NCBI GenBank assembly: GCA_047495785.1
Contig: JBLDXI010000002.1
Location: 2,294,001-2,358,000 of the forward strand
Direction: 5' to 3'
Length of the DNA: 64,000 nt
Source of the DNA: Lepidodermella squamata
Lineage: Eukaryota; Gastrotricha
Below the pieces are notes generated by a model that saw nothing but the letters and a program-made list of their open reading frames with translations, had not been told where the DNA came from and made no database searches. Positions 12,096-22,965 of the stretch are shown here, one piece after another. The number at the start of each line of letters is the position of its first letter. Positions within the stretch are counted from its first letter, which is position 1. A program made the translations under genes and the position numbers.

Positions 12096-14296
12096 TCATA
12101 CAACCATTTCAAGGTTTTGAGTCCGCAATAAATCATCGCTTAATTGGTGTTTATGCTGCGACGACTGCTGCTGCTGCGACGGAGCGACCGGCGCCGTGGG
12201 CAGGACGTTAAGGCGAGGGGCGAAGGTGACTTGCTGCGGCGGCTGCGACGTCGCGTTTTGACTGCGGGCTCGTGCCAGCGAGTCGAGACTAGGCGAGGCA
12301 ACGCTGCCGTTAGCCGGCCGCATGGCACTTTTCATGACCAGTGTCGAAGTAGGGTATTGCTGTGCGAGCTGCTGTTGCTGCTGCTTCTGCACCTCGTACT
12401 GCATAGGCCCGGACAGGGTGCCGTAGCCGGGCGGCACCATGCGCGATGTCTCATATGCTTGTTGGTAATGCTGCTGTTGCTGTTGCATCAGCGAATAGGC
12501 AAGAGCGGCATTGGTCATTGGAGGACCGCCTTGAACGCTGCTGCTTCGCGAGCTTGCAACTTCACTCGTTACTTGGGCCCAAGTTACTTGACGAGTTGCT
12601 GTTAACAAAAATTAGTTGAAAAATAATCCTCCTTATATATTTGAAATATCTAACCATTATTATCAGGCTCGCGCCGAACCGGTCGAGGGGGCGGTGATTC
12701 AACGGCTGTTTGAACGATTCTAGCCCGTTCAACGCAGGTGCCATTACTGAGCAAGAAAGAGGGCGGGGGAGGTGGCTGTTGTTGTTGTTGATGCTGGCAA
12801 ACTTGTTGCTGCTGCTGCTGAATCGATCTCGCAGACAAAATCTGCTGATGATGCGGATCGGCGAAAAATGCTCGAAGCCTGTCGTTCGACATGTGCTGTT
12901 CGAGGTGAGGTTGAAGCTGCTGCTGAGCCGCTTTTTTCTGAGCACTATGAATCGGGCAGTCGTTGCTAGCCGACGGCTGCTGTTTATCAGACCCGCTCAG
13001 GGCACTCGCCACCGTCGCCGCGCTTCCCTCACCGTCCGACGAATTAGCTGGCGAGATTTGCTGCTGAGGCGTTGTTTGCAGTTGAAATTTAACACTGCTC
13101 GCCTGCCGAGGCAGCGTGTGATGCAGCTGGTCCGGCCCTTCCGTGCTCGGAGTTTGATGAACCAGCGACGACGTTGTATTAACCGTGTGGTCTGACGAGT
13201 GGTCGGAGGGCGATGAATTTCGAAGATCGCCGTCCAGTTGCCGGTGGCCACTGGTCGGCGTCATCACCGTCGTGTCATTCGCCGTCGAAATATTCCGGGC
13301 TAAACTCGCGTGGTCACCAACCGGGGGTGAAGAGGCGTCGAAACCAAGCGCCTTCATCTTCCGCTCAGCCGCTTTCCTCGCGTTGTAGGTCCGGCCACGA
13401 CCGCGCCGCTTCACCACTACTACAACGGTGATAATAATAATCGAAGCGCCACCGGCCGCGCAAATCAAAATCACAACGATTGTCAAACTTCGGCTATCGC
13501 GGACAAATGCGGTTTTCGCAAACGCTTCCAGCGCGTTTTTGTCCGGTGAGACGAAGAGTTTCAGGGTGACTAGCGCCGACTCGCCGCGGTTATTCGTGAC
13601 CTGAACTCGAATTTCGTACAGAGTCGATTCGATAGCGACTAAATCGTCTCGCAGTGAGATAACGCCAGTTTTTGGGTCGATGACTAAATCGCCGAGTGGC
13701 GGCTCGATCGAGTCGATGCGGAACGAAATCGGGCTGGTTGAGTCGTCAACGTCGTAGGCAACGACCCGGCTAACCATAACACCGGCGCCGACCGGGGTCG
13801 ACATGATAACTGTGTCGTTTTTCGCGTTCGGGAACAGCACAACCGGGCCCTGGTGGTCGAAAGGCACGACGTGAAGGCTGGCCTGAACGCGGGAATACGC
13901 GGCTCGATTTTGCGAATCGCCGGCTAGAATCGCGAAATTCAACCGCCCATTCACTGGGTCGAGGGATTTCTGAAAAATTTCTGCGGCCGCAACGTAGATT
14001 TGCCCGGTAACTTCGTCGATTCGAATGGTTTTGCGCACCAACTCATCGCCGCTTATAAAGTACCGCACGTTCGACTGGTTCAGCTTGTCGTCGGAGAAAT
14101 CTTCATCCGCATCGATTGCTACGACGGGTTTCCCGAGTTCTGAGCCTTGCCTAGCGCCGTTTCTCGCGAAAAACGCGTAGGAATTGCGTTCGAACGTCGG
14201 TAGATTGTCGTTAATATTGATGATATTGACCTGGAAAGCGGTCGACCCAGTCAAACTCGGCTGGCCTCGATCAATCGCCATAATTTCCATGTTAAA
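12096..14296 (-). pseudogene. Truncated cadherin 3' fragment (orphan of the tandem duplication)
   Basis: Second copy of the 3' part of the cadherin gene. Two exons remain: 14296-12655 and 12598-12096. They encode the last ectodomain repeats, the membrane span and the whole polyglutamine-rich cytoplasmic tail. The signal peptide, the first exon and the repeats encoded above 21119 are missing, as is any cadherin promoter. A Met codon at 14290 opens a frame through to the stop, but the product would lack a signal peptide. It sits directly downstream of truncated ERMP1-like gene D on the same strand and probably serves as that gene's 3' transcribed region. Some amino-acid differences from the intact copy (for example Thr/Met, Asp-Lys/Gly-Gln) lie near the junction. 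Confidence 0.9.
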
Positions 14297-17000
14297 CTGT
14301 TACCAGTCTAGGGCTCGTCGGCATTTGGAACACAGACGGCCAGTAACTGTCTTTAACGGTTTCTTCCGATGTATCCACGTCAATCCACCATGTTTTGCCG
14401 TGGACGAAAGACGTGACCGGGAAAAAGTAGGGTAAACCGCAATATGGGTGTTTTTCCGGGTCTTCCTCCGTTGAACACGCAATTCTCGCCTGGTCCAAGT
14501 AGAAGTCCAGTGGTTTTGAATGGCCTCTTAATGGCGAAATTCCGTTGAAATCGATAGGCACAAACCAGATACCTGAGCGTATCGGCGCGTCGACCTCACG
14601 CCCGGCATCAACTATTCGCTGCAAGGTAAGTTGAGCAAACGATCGTTGAACGTGAACTCCGTAATATTTGGTCGGATCAATGCTATAAGCATTGCCGAGA
14701 GGTGTCAGCAGGACAGTGAGCAAAACGAATCCGGAAATTCCGCCGATCCATTGAACTAGCGGCAAAATATGCCCACCGCTTAAATAAACCAAGGATGACT
14801 GAAAAAATCGAAAAAATTAAGGAGGCTTTCTGTTAATTTCAATAAATTACGTGGAATAAAAGCAGAATAGCGATTGCGATCAGTACAAGGACAGCGACGA
14901 AATATTCCGGGTTGACATGAGCCCCAGTCCGGCCCAGAATCGGAATAAAAATTTCGAAAATCGCATCGGTGATGTACACGAAATAAACAGTTGGGACACC
15001 GGTCAAGACGGCATGTCTAATGAAAAGCGTAAATCCACCTGTCGGTCGATTCGTACGGTTTCCAAGTGGAACCAATTTGTCCATGAACCAGGCTGAAATC
15101 AGCGGTAAGCCGACCCAGATGAATAAAATGTAGGATGAGGTGATCGAAAACAGAGATAAAACAACAATTCCGAACGAGCAAATCACAAGAGCAGCATCGA
15201 ATGAAATGTCGTAAGTCCGTTCGCAATTTTGAGCGAAGTTTGTAGACACGCATTTTGATAACATGTAATACTTGAAGAAAAACGCGTGGACCAAGAAAAC
15301 GGTAGCTATTGCAGGCAATATGTAAATCGGCACGATAAGCCAGGGTCGAGAGTACCAAGCCATGCACGAAGAAGTAGATGACATGAAGCTAGCAATAGCG
15401 AAAAGAACAACTCCAGCAGCAGTGATGGCTTGGCAATGAGCTGCGATAGCAGACATTAAAATTTGTTTATAAGAAGCCCCGTCACGTTGCCGAGATCGGT
15501 AAATCAAGGTGAAAACTCTCCAAACAGTTCCGAAGACGGCTAAAAAATTCAGCGGCAATCCAACGGTGCGAAAAGGATACACGACGAGAAACTGAAATAT
15601 AAGTCATTTCAAATCACATAACAAGTGAGAGTAGTTTTCTTACCAGTGAAAAAATATCAAAATAGACGAGTTTCTCGCCGGACCGATCATTTGGATCAGC
15701 AACAGGTGGCATTGCACCCAAATCGCTAGATGCCAAAGTTCGCACCAGTGCTAATATGTTTACTCCAGCACGTTGTAAAGTGCCATCTGAAATTCGATCT
15801 GGTGTGTCATAACGAGTATGGTACACGAATCCGTTCGAGTAAAACGCGAAATCAATTCCAGGCAAGTGACCATAGTCACGGAATATTCGATAATCCGTAT
15901 CCGATGGAATAATTCCAGATTGGAACACTTCTTGTCCCAAAACACTGGCAAACGGGTATGGAGCAGATTCGGCGTAGGCACGGACTAAAATTGGAGTGGC
16001 AGGTCCAGGGCCGGTTTGAAACATAATTTCACGGCCTCCAGCTCCGGCGGCTTCCATATTGATGAAAGCTCGAATATGCTTAGCCCAAGGATGCCCAGTT
16101 CCCTCGCTTCCACCGGAAGCATGGGATGTTCCAGCCACAAATCCGTTGCTCGCTTGCAAGATGTTTTCTTCTGCTCCATTGAACAAAAAAATAACTGAGT
16201 TTGGTAGAGCCTGCTTAGAAGCGAGTAAAGCTCTCAATATTTCCAGCATTAATGCACAGCTAACAGCATCGTCACTCGCACCGACCGTCTAAAACAGATT
16301 TTTCAGTTGAGATAACATAGATGCAAGACCTCGAAGAGCTTACCTCAAAGTATGAATCAAAGTGGCAATTAAGGAGTAACGCATGGTCTGTGTTACCCGA
16401 TGCAGGATCTAATCTAGCAACAACGTTGCTCACATTGGCGTAAACCGACGTAAATCCAGACGGGAAGCCCAACTCGAAAAATCCAGATACATGATCAGCA
16501 GCAAATGACAATTTGTGAGGAGATCTATCAGTCAATTGTTTGCGCAGGTCATCTAGTTCTCCAAGAAGCCAATGCACAGCAATTTCATCGGCTGCCATCG
16601 TACCAGCCATTCGAACCCCGAAGCTAGTCAAATGATTCAAGTGTTTTCGTGCGCGGGCAGCAATAAACTGATTCGAATCTAGAAACGACTTCGCCAAGTT
16701 TTCAGGCGATACGCCTAATGAACTCGCGTCCGGGACGTCAGGAACTCGGTGCATTTCATTTCTCACAGCGAACTTGATTATGCAGAGAACTATCATCGAA
16801 ACCGCTATATACTTCCAATTCAAGGGGGTGTGGTTCTCAATATCTAACGGATGATGACCGTTCATCTTCGAATTACGATTTCCAGCCAAGAGCTCCTCTT
16901 CATCTTCGCGCAAATATCGCATGCCTTCTTCATTGCCGTCAAGATCGTGGCGACCACGCCCATTTTCGTAAGTGCTCCGTCCTGCATTAGCGCGAAGCAT
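14292..17000 (-). CDS. Ermp1-like: ERMP1-like gene D, C-terminally truncated by the duplication
   Basis: Copy of gene C. Exons: 17000-16344, 16288-15644, 15591-14851, 14798-14292. The first three exons keep the complete M28 motif set and the multi-span block. The last exon is cut at the duplication junction: after residues ...PRLVT the frame enters cadherin DNA and meets TAA at 14292, giving about 849 aa instead of about 1003. The lumenal C-terminal domain is therefore about half its normal length. The cadherin frame is out of phase, so no fusion protein forms. The peptidase domain could still be active; stability of the shortened protein is unknown. Confidence 0.88.
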
Positions 17001-20000
17001 ATTAACTATTCCCTAAAGAAAAAGCGAAAGGTTAATTATGAGATGGCAACCAGCACCCGGAGCTTTTCGAGCGCATTACACTTTAAGAATGTACAGTACA
17101 AACGTTGGTAATTATGAAGAGAAGCAACCATCTCAGCAAGTAAGCAGGACGAACCCAAACACTAAAGCCTGTACACGTTAACGACCACTCAACTCAATCC
17201 CTTTAGCTCATGCACCTGGTTGCTGGCCAAAATGCCGGCAGCAAAGAGAAATTGCGCGGGTAATTCAAATTCATGAAGGTCACATCACAATCTTGGACTA
17301 TCCTAAAATTAAGCATTTTTTAAACAATAATGATTTTATTTATTGTGCAATAAGGCTAAATAAGAGATTTTAAGATGAACATTGTTTTCGGTTTCAAATT
17401 TCAAAGTTTAAACCCGTTTCGATTTTCGATTTTGTCGACTTCTGACGATTCTTCCGACTAAGCAAATTGCCGTTCAATTGAGGGAGAAGAATTGCAAGAT
17501 TTTACACATGCATGGGTAATGGAATTCATCAATGCTAGCATACTGTGCAAATGCCTAAATGTTGGTCGCGAAATCACTGCTGGCATGGAAGCTATGTAAG
17601 CTGTCACCTGGGTTTTCAGGACTTGCCACGCTCTGTACATTGTTTCCCTCTGTTCAATAAAGTTTTGCATAAGTATCAAAACATCAATACCTTCTGCTGA
17701 GCGTTTTTCGCTGGTCTTCGCTCGCCGGTTCATCATCAAACGATAGAAAGAAATAATTCAAAGAAACAGCATCATTTGGGTTTTTACTTATAAGCCGGCC
17801 GCTGAGACGAATCATTTTCAAATACCACACCAGTTCTTGCTTAGCAAATTGCTCCTCTGTTTTTTAACTTTTATTGAATTGCAAGCTGAAAATTTTTCCC
17901 GGAATGCACACCGCATAAAAATTCCGGCCACCGTAAATCAAAATGATCATTCTCCATTCTCCGTTTGGTAAAAATCGAAATGTGCTTCCCAGATCTGATG
18001 TGTTTCACGAATATACCACAATTTCGCAGTGCATCCATGGCGTTGTAAAATAAAATAGGCGCCACCCTTTTAGCTCATGTGACGTTGGAACGTAATTTGA
18101 AGGCTGATATTATCTCGAACTTTTGAGGGGGAACAACTGTAGAAATCGGGTCGTTAGTTTGATTGAAGTCGTGCCAATTCAAGGGCATATGTCTCCTGAT
18201 CTGGGCCGATTGGCTCGTTTTACATAATGACGTTATTAAAAGCCTCATGAGACCGCCTTTTTCATTCAGCCAGCATCGATTCGATTCATCACAGCATCGG
18301 ATTTTACACTGGAATTATATTGAAGTTAACGCAAAAAACGGCAACGAATGGCAATTATTTCAGTTTTATTTCATTCATTTCATCAATATCACTTCTCTTT
18401 CTCATAAATAAAAAACAAAGATGGCGAAGTTTTCGATTTCGCTTTGTATATAATCAACAATGGTGTTCACAAAGGAGAGCAGGCATCTTCGAATAGAAGA
18501 GGTAATATAGGCAAAAAGGACACGAAAATTGCCAGCGTGAAAAGTCTCATCATCTTCATAAAAAGTGAGCTGTTCGATGTCATCATCAAGCGTGGATGTG
18601 GAAGGCCACTTGAAATATACCTACTATTATTTATATATAAAGCAACATCGTTTTCAACAAGAGATGCGTGCGAATTTCTGTACAGTCGTCATCTTTTTCG
18701 CTTCAAGGCCACGACATTCTCATAGAATATGATATTATTGGTACAATTTCATGCGTAAAAATGATAGAGATCCTTATATTAAAAAACTATGATGAGAGGA
18801 ATAAATGTACTGTAGATCGCTTGTACAATACATTAGCACGTCGCCGAATACGTAACATCGATACGCATTTTAGAAATGATTATACATACACGCACGGAAC
18901 TATACATCGAATCACCATCATACAACCATTTCAAGGTTTTGAGTCCGCAATAAATCATCGCTTAATTGGTGTTTATGCTGCGACGACTGCTGCTGCTGCG
19001 ACGGAGCGACCGGCGCCGTGGGCAGGACGTTAAGGCGAGGGGCGAAGGTGACTTGCTGCGGCGGCTGCGACGTCGCGTTTTGACTGCGGGCTCGTGCCAG
19101 CGAGTCGAGACTAGGCGAGGCAACGCTGCCGTTAGCCGGCCGCATGGCACTTTTCATGACCAGTGTCGAAGTAGGGTATTGCTGTGCGAGCTGCTGTTGC
19201 TGCTGCTTCTGCACCTCGTACTGCATAGGCCCGGACAGGGTGCCGTAGCCGGGCGGCACCATGCGCGATGTCTCATATGCTTGTTGGTAATGCTGCTGTT
19301 GCTGTTGCATCAGCGAATAGGCAAGAGCGGCATTGGTCATTGGAGGACCGCCTTGAACGCTGCTGCTTCGCGAGCTTGCAACTTCACTCGTTACTTGGGC
19401 CCAAGTTACTTGACGAGTTGCTGTTAACAAAAATTAGTTGAAAAATAATCCTCCTTATATATTTGAAATATCTAACCATTATTATCAGGCTCGCGCCGAA
19501 CCGGTCGAGGGGGCGGTGATTCAACGGCTGTTTGAACGATTCTAGCCCGTTCAACGCAGGTGCCATTACTGAGCAAGAAAGAGGGCGGGGGAGGTGGCTG
19601 TTGTTGTTGTTGATGCTGGCAAACTTGTTGCTGCTGCTGCTGAATCGATCTCGCAGACAAAATCTGCTGATGATGCGGATCGGCGAAAAATGCTCGAAGC
19701 CTGTCGTTCGACATGTGCTGTTCGAGGTGAGGTTGAAGCTGCTGCTGAGCCGCTTTTTTCTGAGCACTATGAATCGGGCAGTCGTTGCTAGCCGACGGCT
19801 GCTGTTTATCAGACCCGCTCAGGGCACTCGCCACCGTCGCCGCGCTTCCCTCACCGTCCGACGAATTAGCTGGCGAGATTTGCTGCTGAGGCGTTGTTTG
19901 CAGTTGAAATTTAACACTGCTCGCCTGCCGAGGCAGCGTGTGATGCAGCTGGTCCGGCCCTTCCGTGCTCGGAGTTTGATGAACCAGCGACGACGTTGTA

Positions 20001-21119
20001 TTAACCGTGTGGTCTGACGAGTGGTCGGAGGGCGATGAATTTCGAAGATCGCCGTCCAGTTGCCGGTGGCCACTGGTCGGCGTCATCACCGTCGTGTCAT
20101 TCGCCGTCGAAATATTCCGGGCTAAACTCGCGTGGTCACCAACCGGGGGTGAAGAGGCGTCGAAACCAAGCGCCTTCATCTTCCGCTCAGCCGCTTTCCT
20201 CGCGTTGTAGGTCCGGCCACGACCGCGCCGCTTCACCACTACTACAACGGTGATAATAATAATCGAAGCGCCACCGGCCGCGCAAATCAAAATCACAACG
20301 ATTGTCAAACTTCGGCTATCGCGGACAAATGCGGTTTTCGCAAACGCTTCCAGCGCGTTTTTGTCCGGTGAGACGAAGAGTTTTAGGGTGACTAGCGCCG
20401 ACTCGCCGCGGTTATTCGTGACTTGAACTCGAATTTCGTACAGAGTCGATTCGATAGCGACTAAATCGTCCCGAAGTGAAATAACGCCAGTTTTCGGGTC
20501 GATGACTAAATCGCCGAGTGGCGGCTCGATCGAGTCGATGCGGAACGAAATCGGGCTGGTTGAGTCGTCAACGTCGTAGGCAACGACCCGGCTAACCATA
20601 ACACCGGCGCCGACCGGGGTCGACATGATAACTGTGTCATTTTTCGCATTCGGGAACAGCACAACCGGGCCCTGGTGGTCGAAAGGCACGACGTGAAGGC
20701 TGGCCTGAACGCGGGAATACGCGGCTCGATTTTGCGAATCGCCGGCTAGAATAGCGAAATTCAACCGCCCATTCACTGGGTCGAGTGATTTCTGAAAAAT
20801 TTCCGCCGCCGCAACGTAGATTTGCCCGGTAACTTCGTCGATTCGAATGGTTTTCCGCACTAATTCATCGCCGCTGATAAAGTACCGCACGTTCGACTGG
20901 TTCAGCTGGCCATCGGAGAAATCTTCATCCGCGTCGATTGCTACGACGGGTTTGCCGAGCTCCGAGCCTTGCCTAGCGCCGTTTCTCGCGAAAAACGCGT
21001 AGGAATTGCGTTCGAACATCGGTAGATTGTCATTAATGTTGATGATATTGACCTGGAAAGCGGTCGACCCAGTCAAACTCGGCTGACCTCGATCAATCGC
21101 CATAATTTCCATGTTAAAC
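14298..21119. repeat. Tandem duplication, copy 2 (about 6.82 kb)
   Basis: Direct repeat of 7477-14297 at an offset of 6821-6822 bases. It contains truncated ERMP1-like gene D and the 3' part of the intact cadherin gene. Homology ends at 21119 within the cadherin coding exon. Confidence 0.95.
17001..18917. other. Spacer between ERMP1-like gene D and cadherin, copy 2
   Basis: Appears base-for-base identical to 10179-12095 where I compared. No gene seen. Holds the 3' UTR of the intact cadherin gene and the promoter side of gene D. Confidence 0.6.
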
Positions 21120-22965
21120 GTCTTGATATGTTCGAAATCGAACGACCGTTTCGCCTTCAACATGCCGCGATTATCGGCGGAGATAATGTCGAAATATTCG
21201 CGAATGCTCTCAGGCCGGATTTCGTAGGTCAACTTAGCGTTATCGCCGATATCGAGGTCTTCGGCGACGAGTTCAGCGACAATGTAGCCGGGCGGGTTGT
21301 TTTCGGAGATGTTAACGGCGAACGGCGCATTTCCGGACTGGCTTCGGTAGAAAAAAGTCGGAGCGTTGTCGTTCATATCGCCGATTCGAATGACGACAGT
21401 TTTGCTGGCTGAGAGCGGCCCGCCTTGAGATCCTTTGCCCTTATCGGCACAGGAAATTTCGATCGGAACTTCCTGGGTCTTTTCGCGGTCGAAAGAACGC
21501 TTTGGTGTAATACTAAAAAGAGGAAAAAAATAAAATTAAAACAAAATTAAATATTCAAAAAATTAAAAATTAAAAGAAATATCAAAAATTATAAAAAGAA
21601 ATTAAGGAGGATTTTTCAAAATTTATTTTAAAAATTTTCTAAAATTATTCATGAAAAATTGGAATATTCAAATTACCGGTATGTTTTAGGATACATAGGA
21701 TCCAGAGCGAAGTCTGTAGTGTTGATACTGCAGGCCACCTCGCCGCCGCCATTTGTATCCGGATCTCGGACAATAACCAGTGCTAAGGTTTTCGGCTTCT
21801 CCGCATTTGGCTCGAGATTTTCCATCAAAACCGGCCCAGACCTGCCATTCGGGTCCGTATACTGGTCGCCGATGCTTTTAACCGTAATCGTCGGCGGGTT
21901 GTCGTTAACATCAGTCACGGTGACTACAACAGTCGCCGACGAAGTTCGACCCCGGCCTAGGTTATCAACAGCCAGGACTTTGAACCGGAATTCCTTGTTA
22001 GTTTCGTAATCAAGCGGCAGTAGCGCCGAGATTCCGCCATTTGAATGATGCACGTAAAAGTACTGCTTAGCAACGGCGTCACTGTCGTCGATTTTGTAGA
22101 TCAACTGCGAGTTGACGCCATCGTCACGGTCGACCGCTTTCACGGTAACAAACGGCTCCTTGTATGACCGGTTTTCGACCAGCTCCGCCGTGTAAATCGG
22201 CCGGCTGAATTCAGGGCTGTTATCGTTGTCATCAGCGACAGAGACATTTACATTAAGGCGGCCTTCCAAGCCACCGCCGTCGACTGCGCGAATCTGGAAG
22301 CGATACGTCTCGACCTGTTCACGGTCTAGCGGTTTCTTGAGCAAAATTTGAACTTCAGCCGGGTCGATCGGCGACTGCTTCACGTCGAAAGTTTCCGACT
22401 CGTCGTAGATAGAAAACGCGCGAACAGCGTTGTCGCCAAAATCGGCGTCATTCGCGCGGAACGTTGCGACAACATCGCCGACACGCGCCGATTCACTGAC
22501 GGCGATCGACTCGGTCGGGCGGGCGAAAGACGGCGCGACGTCATTCACGTCGTAAATGTGAAGAGTCAACGTGCCGACTATCATATCGCCGCTACCTGAC
22601 GCTGATTCGTTCCGCCTGATTGAAATATCGACGTTTTTCGAGCACGGGTTAACATTTTTGCCAGCGCATAGCTGTTCCCGGTCTAACCGGCCGGCGGCTC
22701 GGACGACGCCCGTCGCTTGGTCGATTGATAACAACCGGGCAAGTTCGGGTTGTTCGTTACTTTTCGGGTCGTTATTCGCAAGGATTGAAAAAATCGTGTA
22801 TTTAGTTGCGAAACGGGAAAATTCTCGATCTCGGGATAAATTGATAATTTCGTGGCCTATCGCGACTTCTTCGTTAACATTGGCCTGGGCGCTGAGGGCG
22901 CAGTTGACTGCCGAGATAACGGCCCCGAAAGCAGCGAGCCGAAGCAGCAGGACGACGATAATCAT
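18918..22965 (-). CDS. Protocadherin-like transmembrane receptor
   Basis: About 1275 aa, homophilic-adhesion type receptor. Exons: 22965-21677, 21512-19477, 19420-18918; frames join as CG|T and G|CA. A signal peptide (about residues 1-23) starts at ATG 22965. Roughly seven extracellular cadherin repeats follow, marked by DVND, DDNDN, DVNDN, DMNDN and NINDN calcium-binding linkers; the last linkers are degenerate. One membrane span lies near residues 830-855, followed by KRRGRGR. The cytoplasmic tail of about 420 aa is rich in Ser, Gln, Pro and His with polyglutamine and polyproline runs and has no catenin-binding motif that I recognise, which favours a protocadherin over a classical cadherin. 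Its 3' half is duplicated at 12096-14296. Nearly 10 kb upstream holds no other supported gene. Confidence 0.9.

Larger units (their letters stand above)
7477..14297. repeat. Tandem duplication, copy 1 (about 6.82 kb)
   Basis: Direct repeat of 14298-21119. It runs from within the last exon of ERMP1-like gene C to within the large exon of the cadherin. The junction at 14297/14298 joins cadherin sequence (ending GTTAAAC) to ERMP1 sequence (starting TGTTACCAG), with about one shared base. Substitutions against copy 2 lie in the first about 1.55 kb and the last about 0.74 kb; I found none between about 9030 and 13560. One single-base length difference falls in the intron near 8790. Confidence 0.95.

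Noticed and set aside
12144-12605. 153-codon plus-strand frame rich in Leu (and its copy at 18966-19427)
   Set aside because: Antisense shadow of the polyglutamine-rich cadherin exon.
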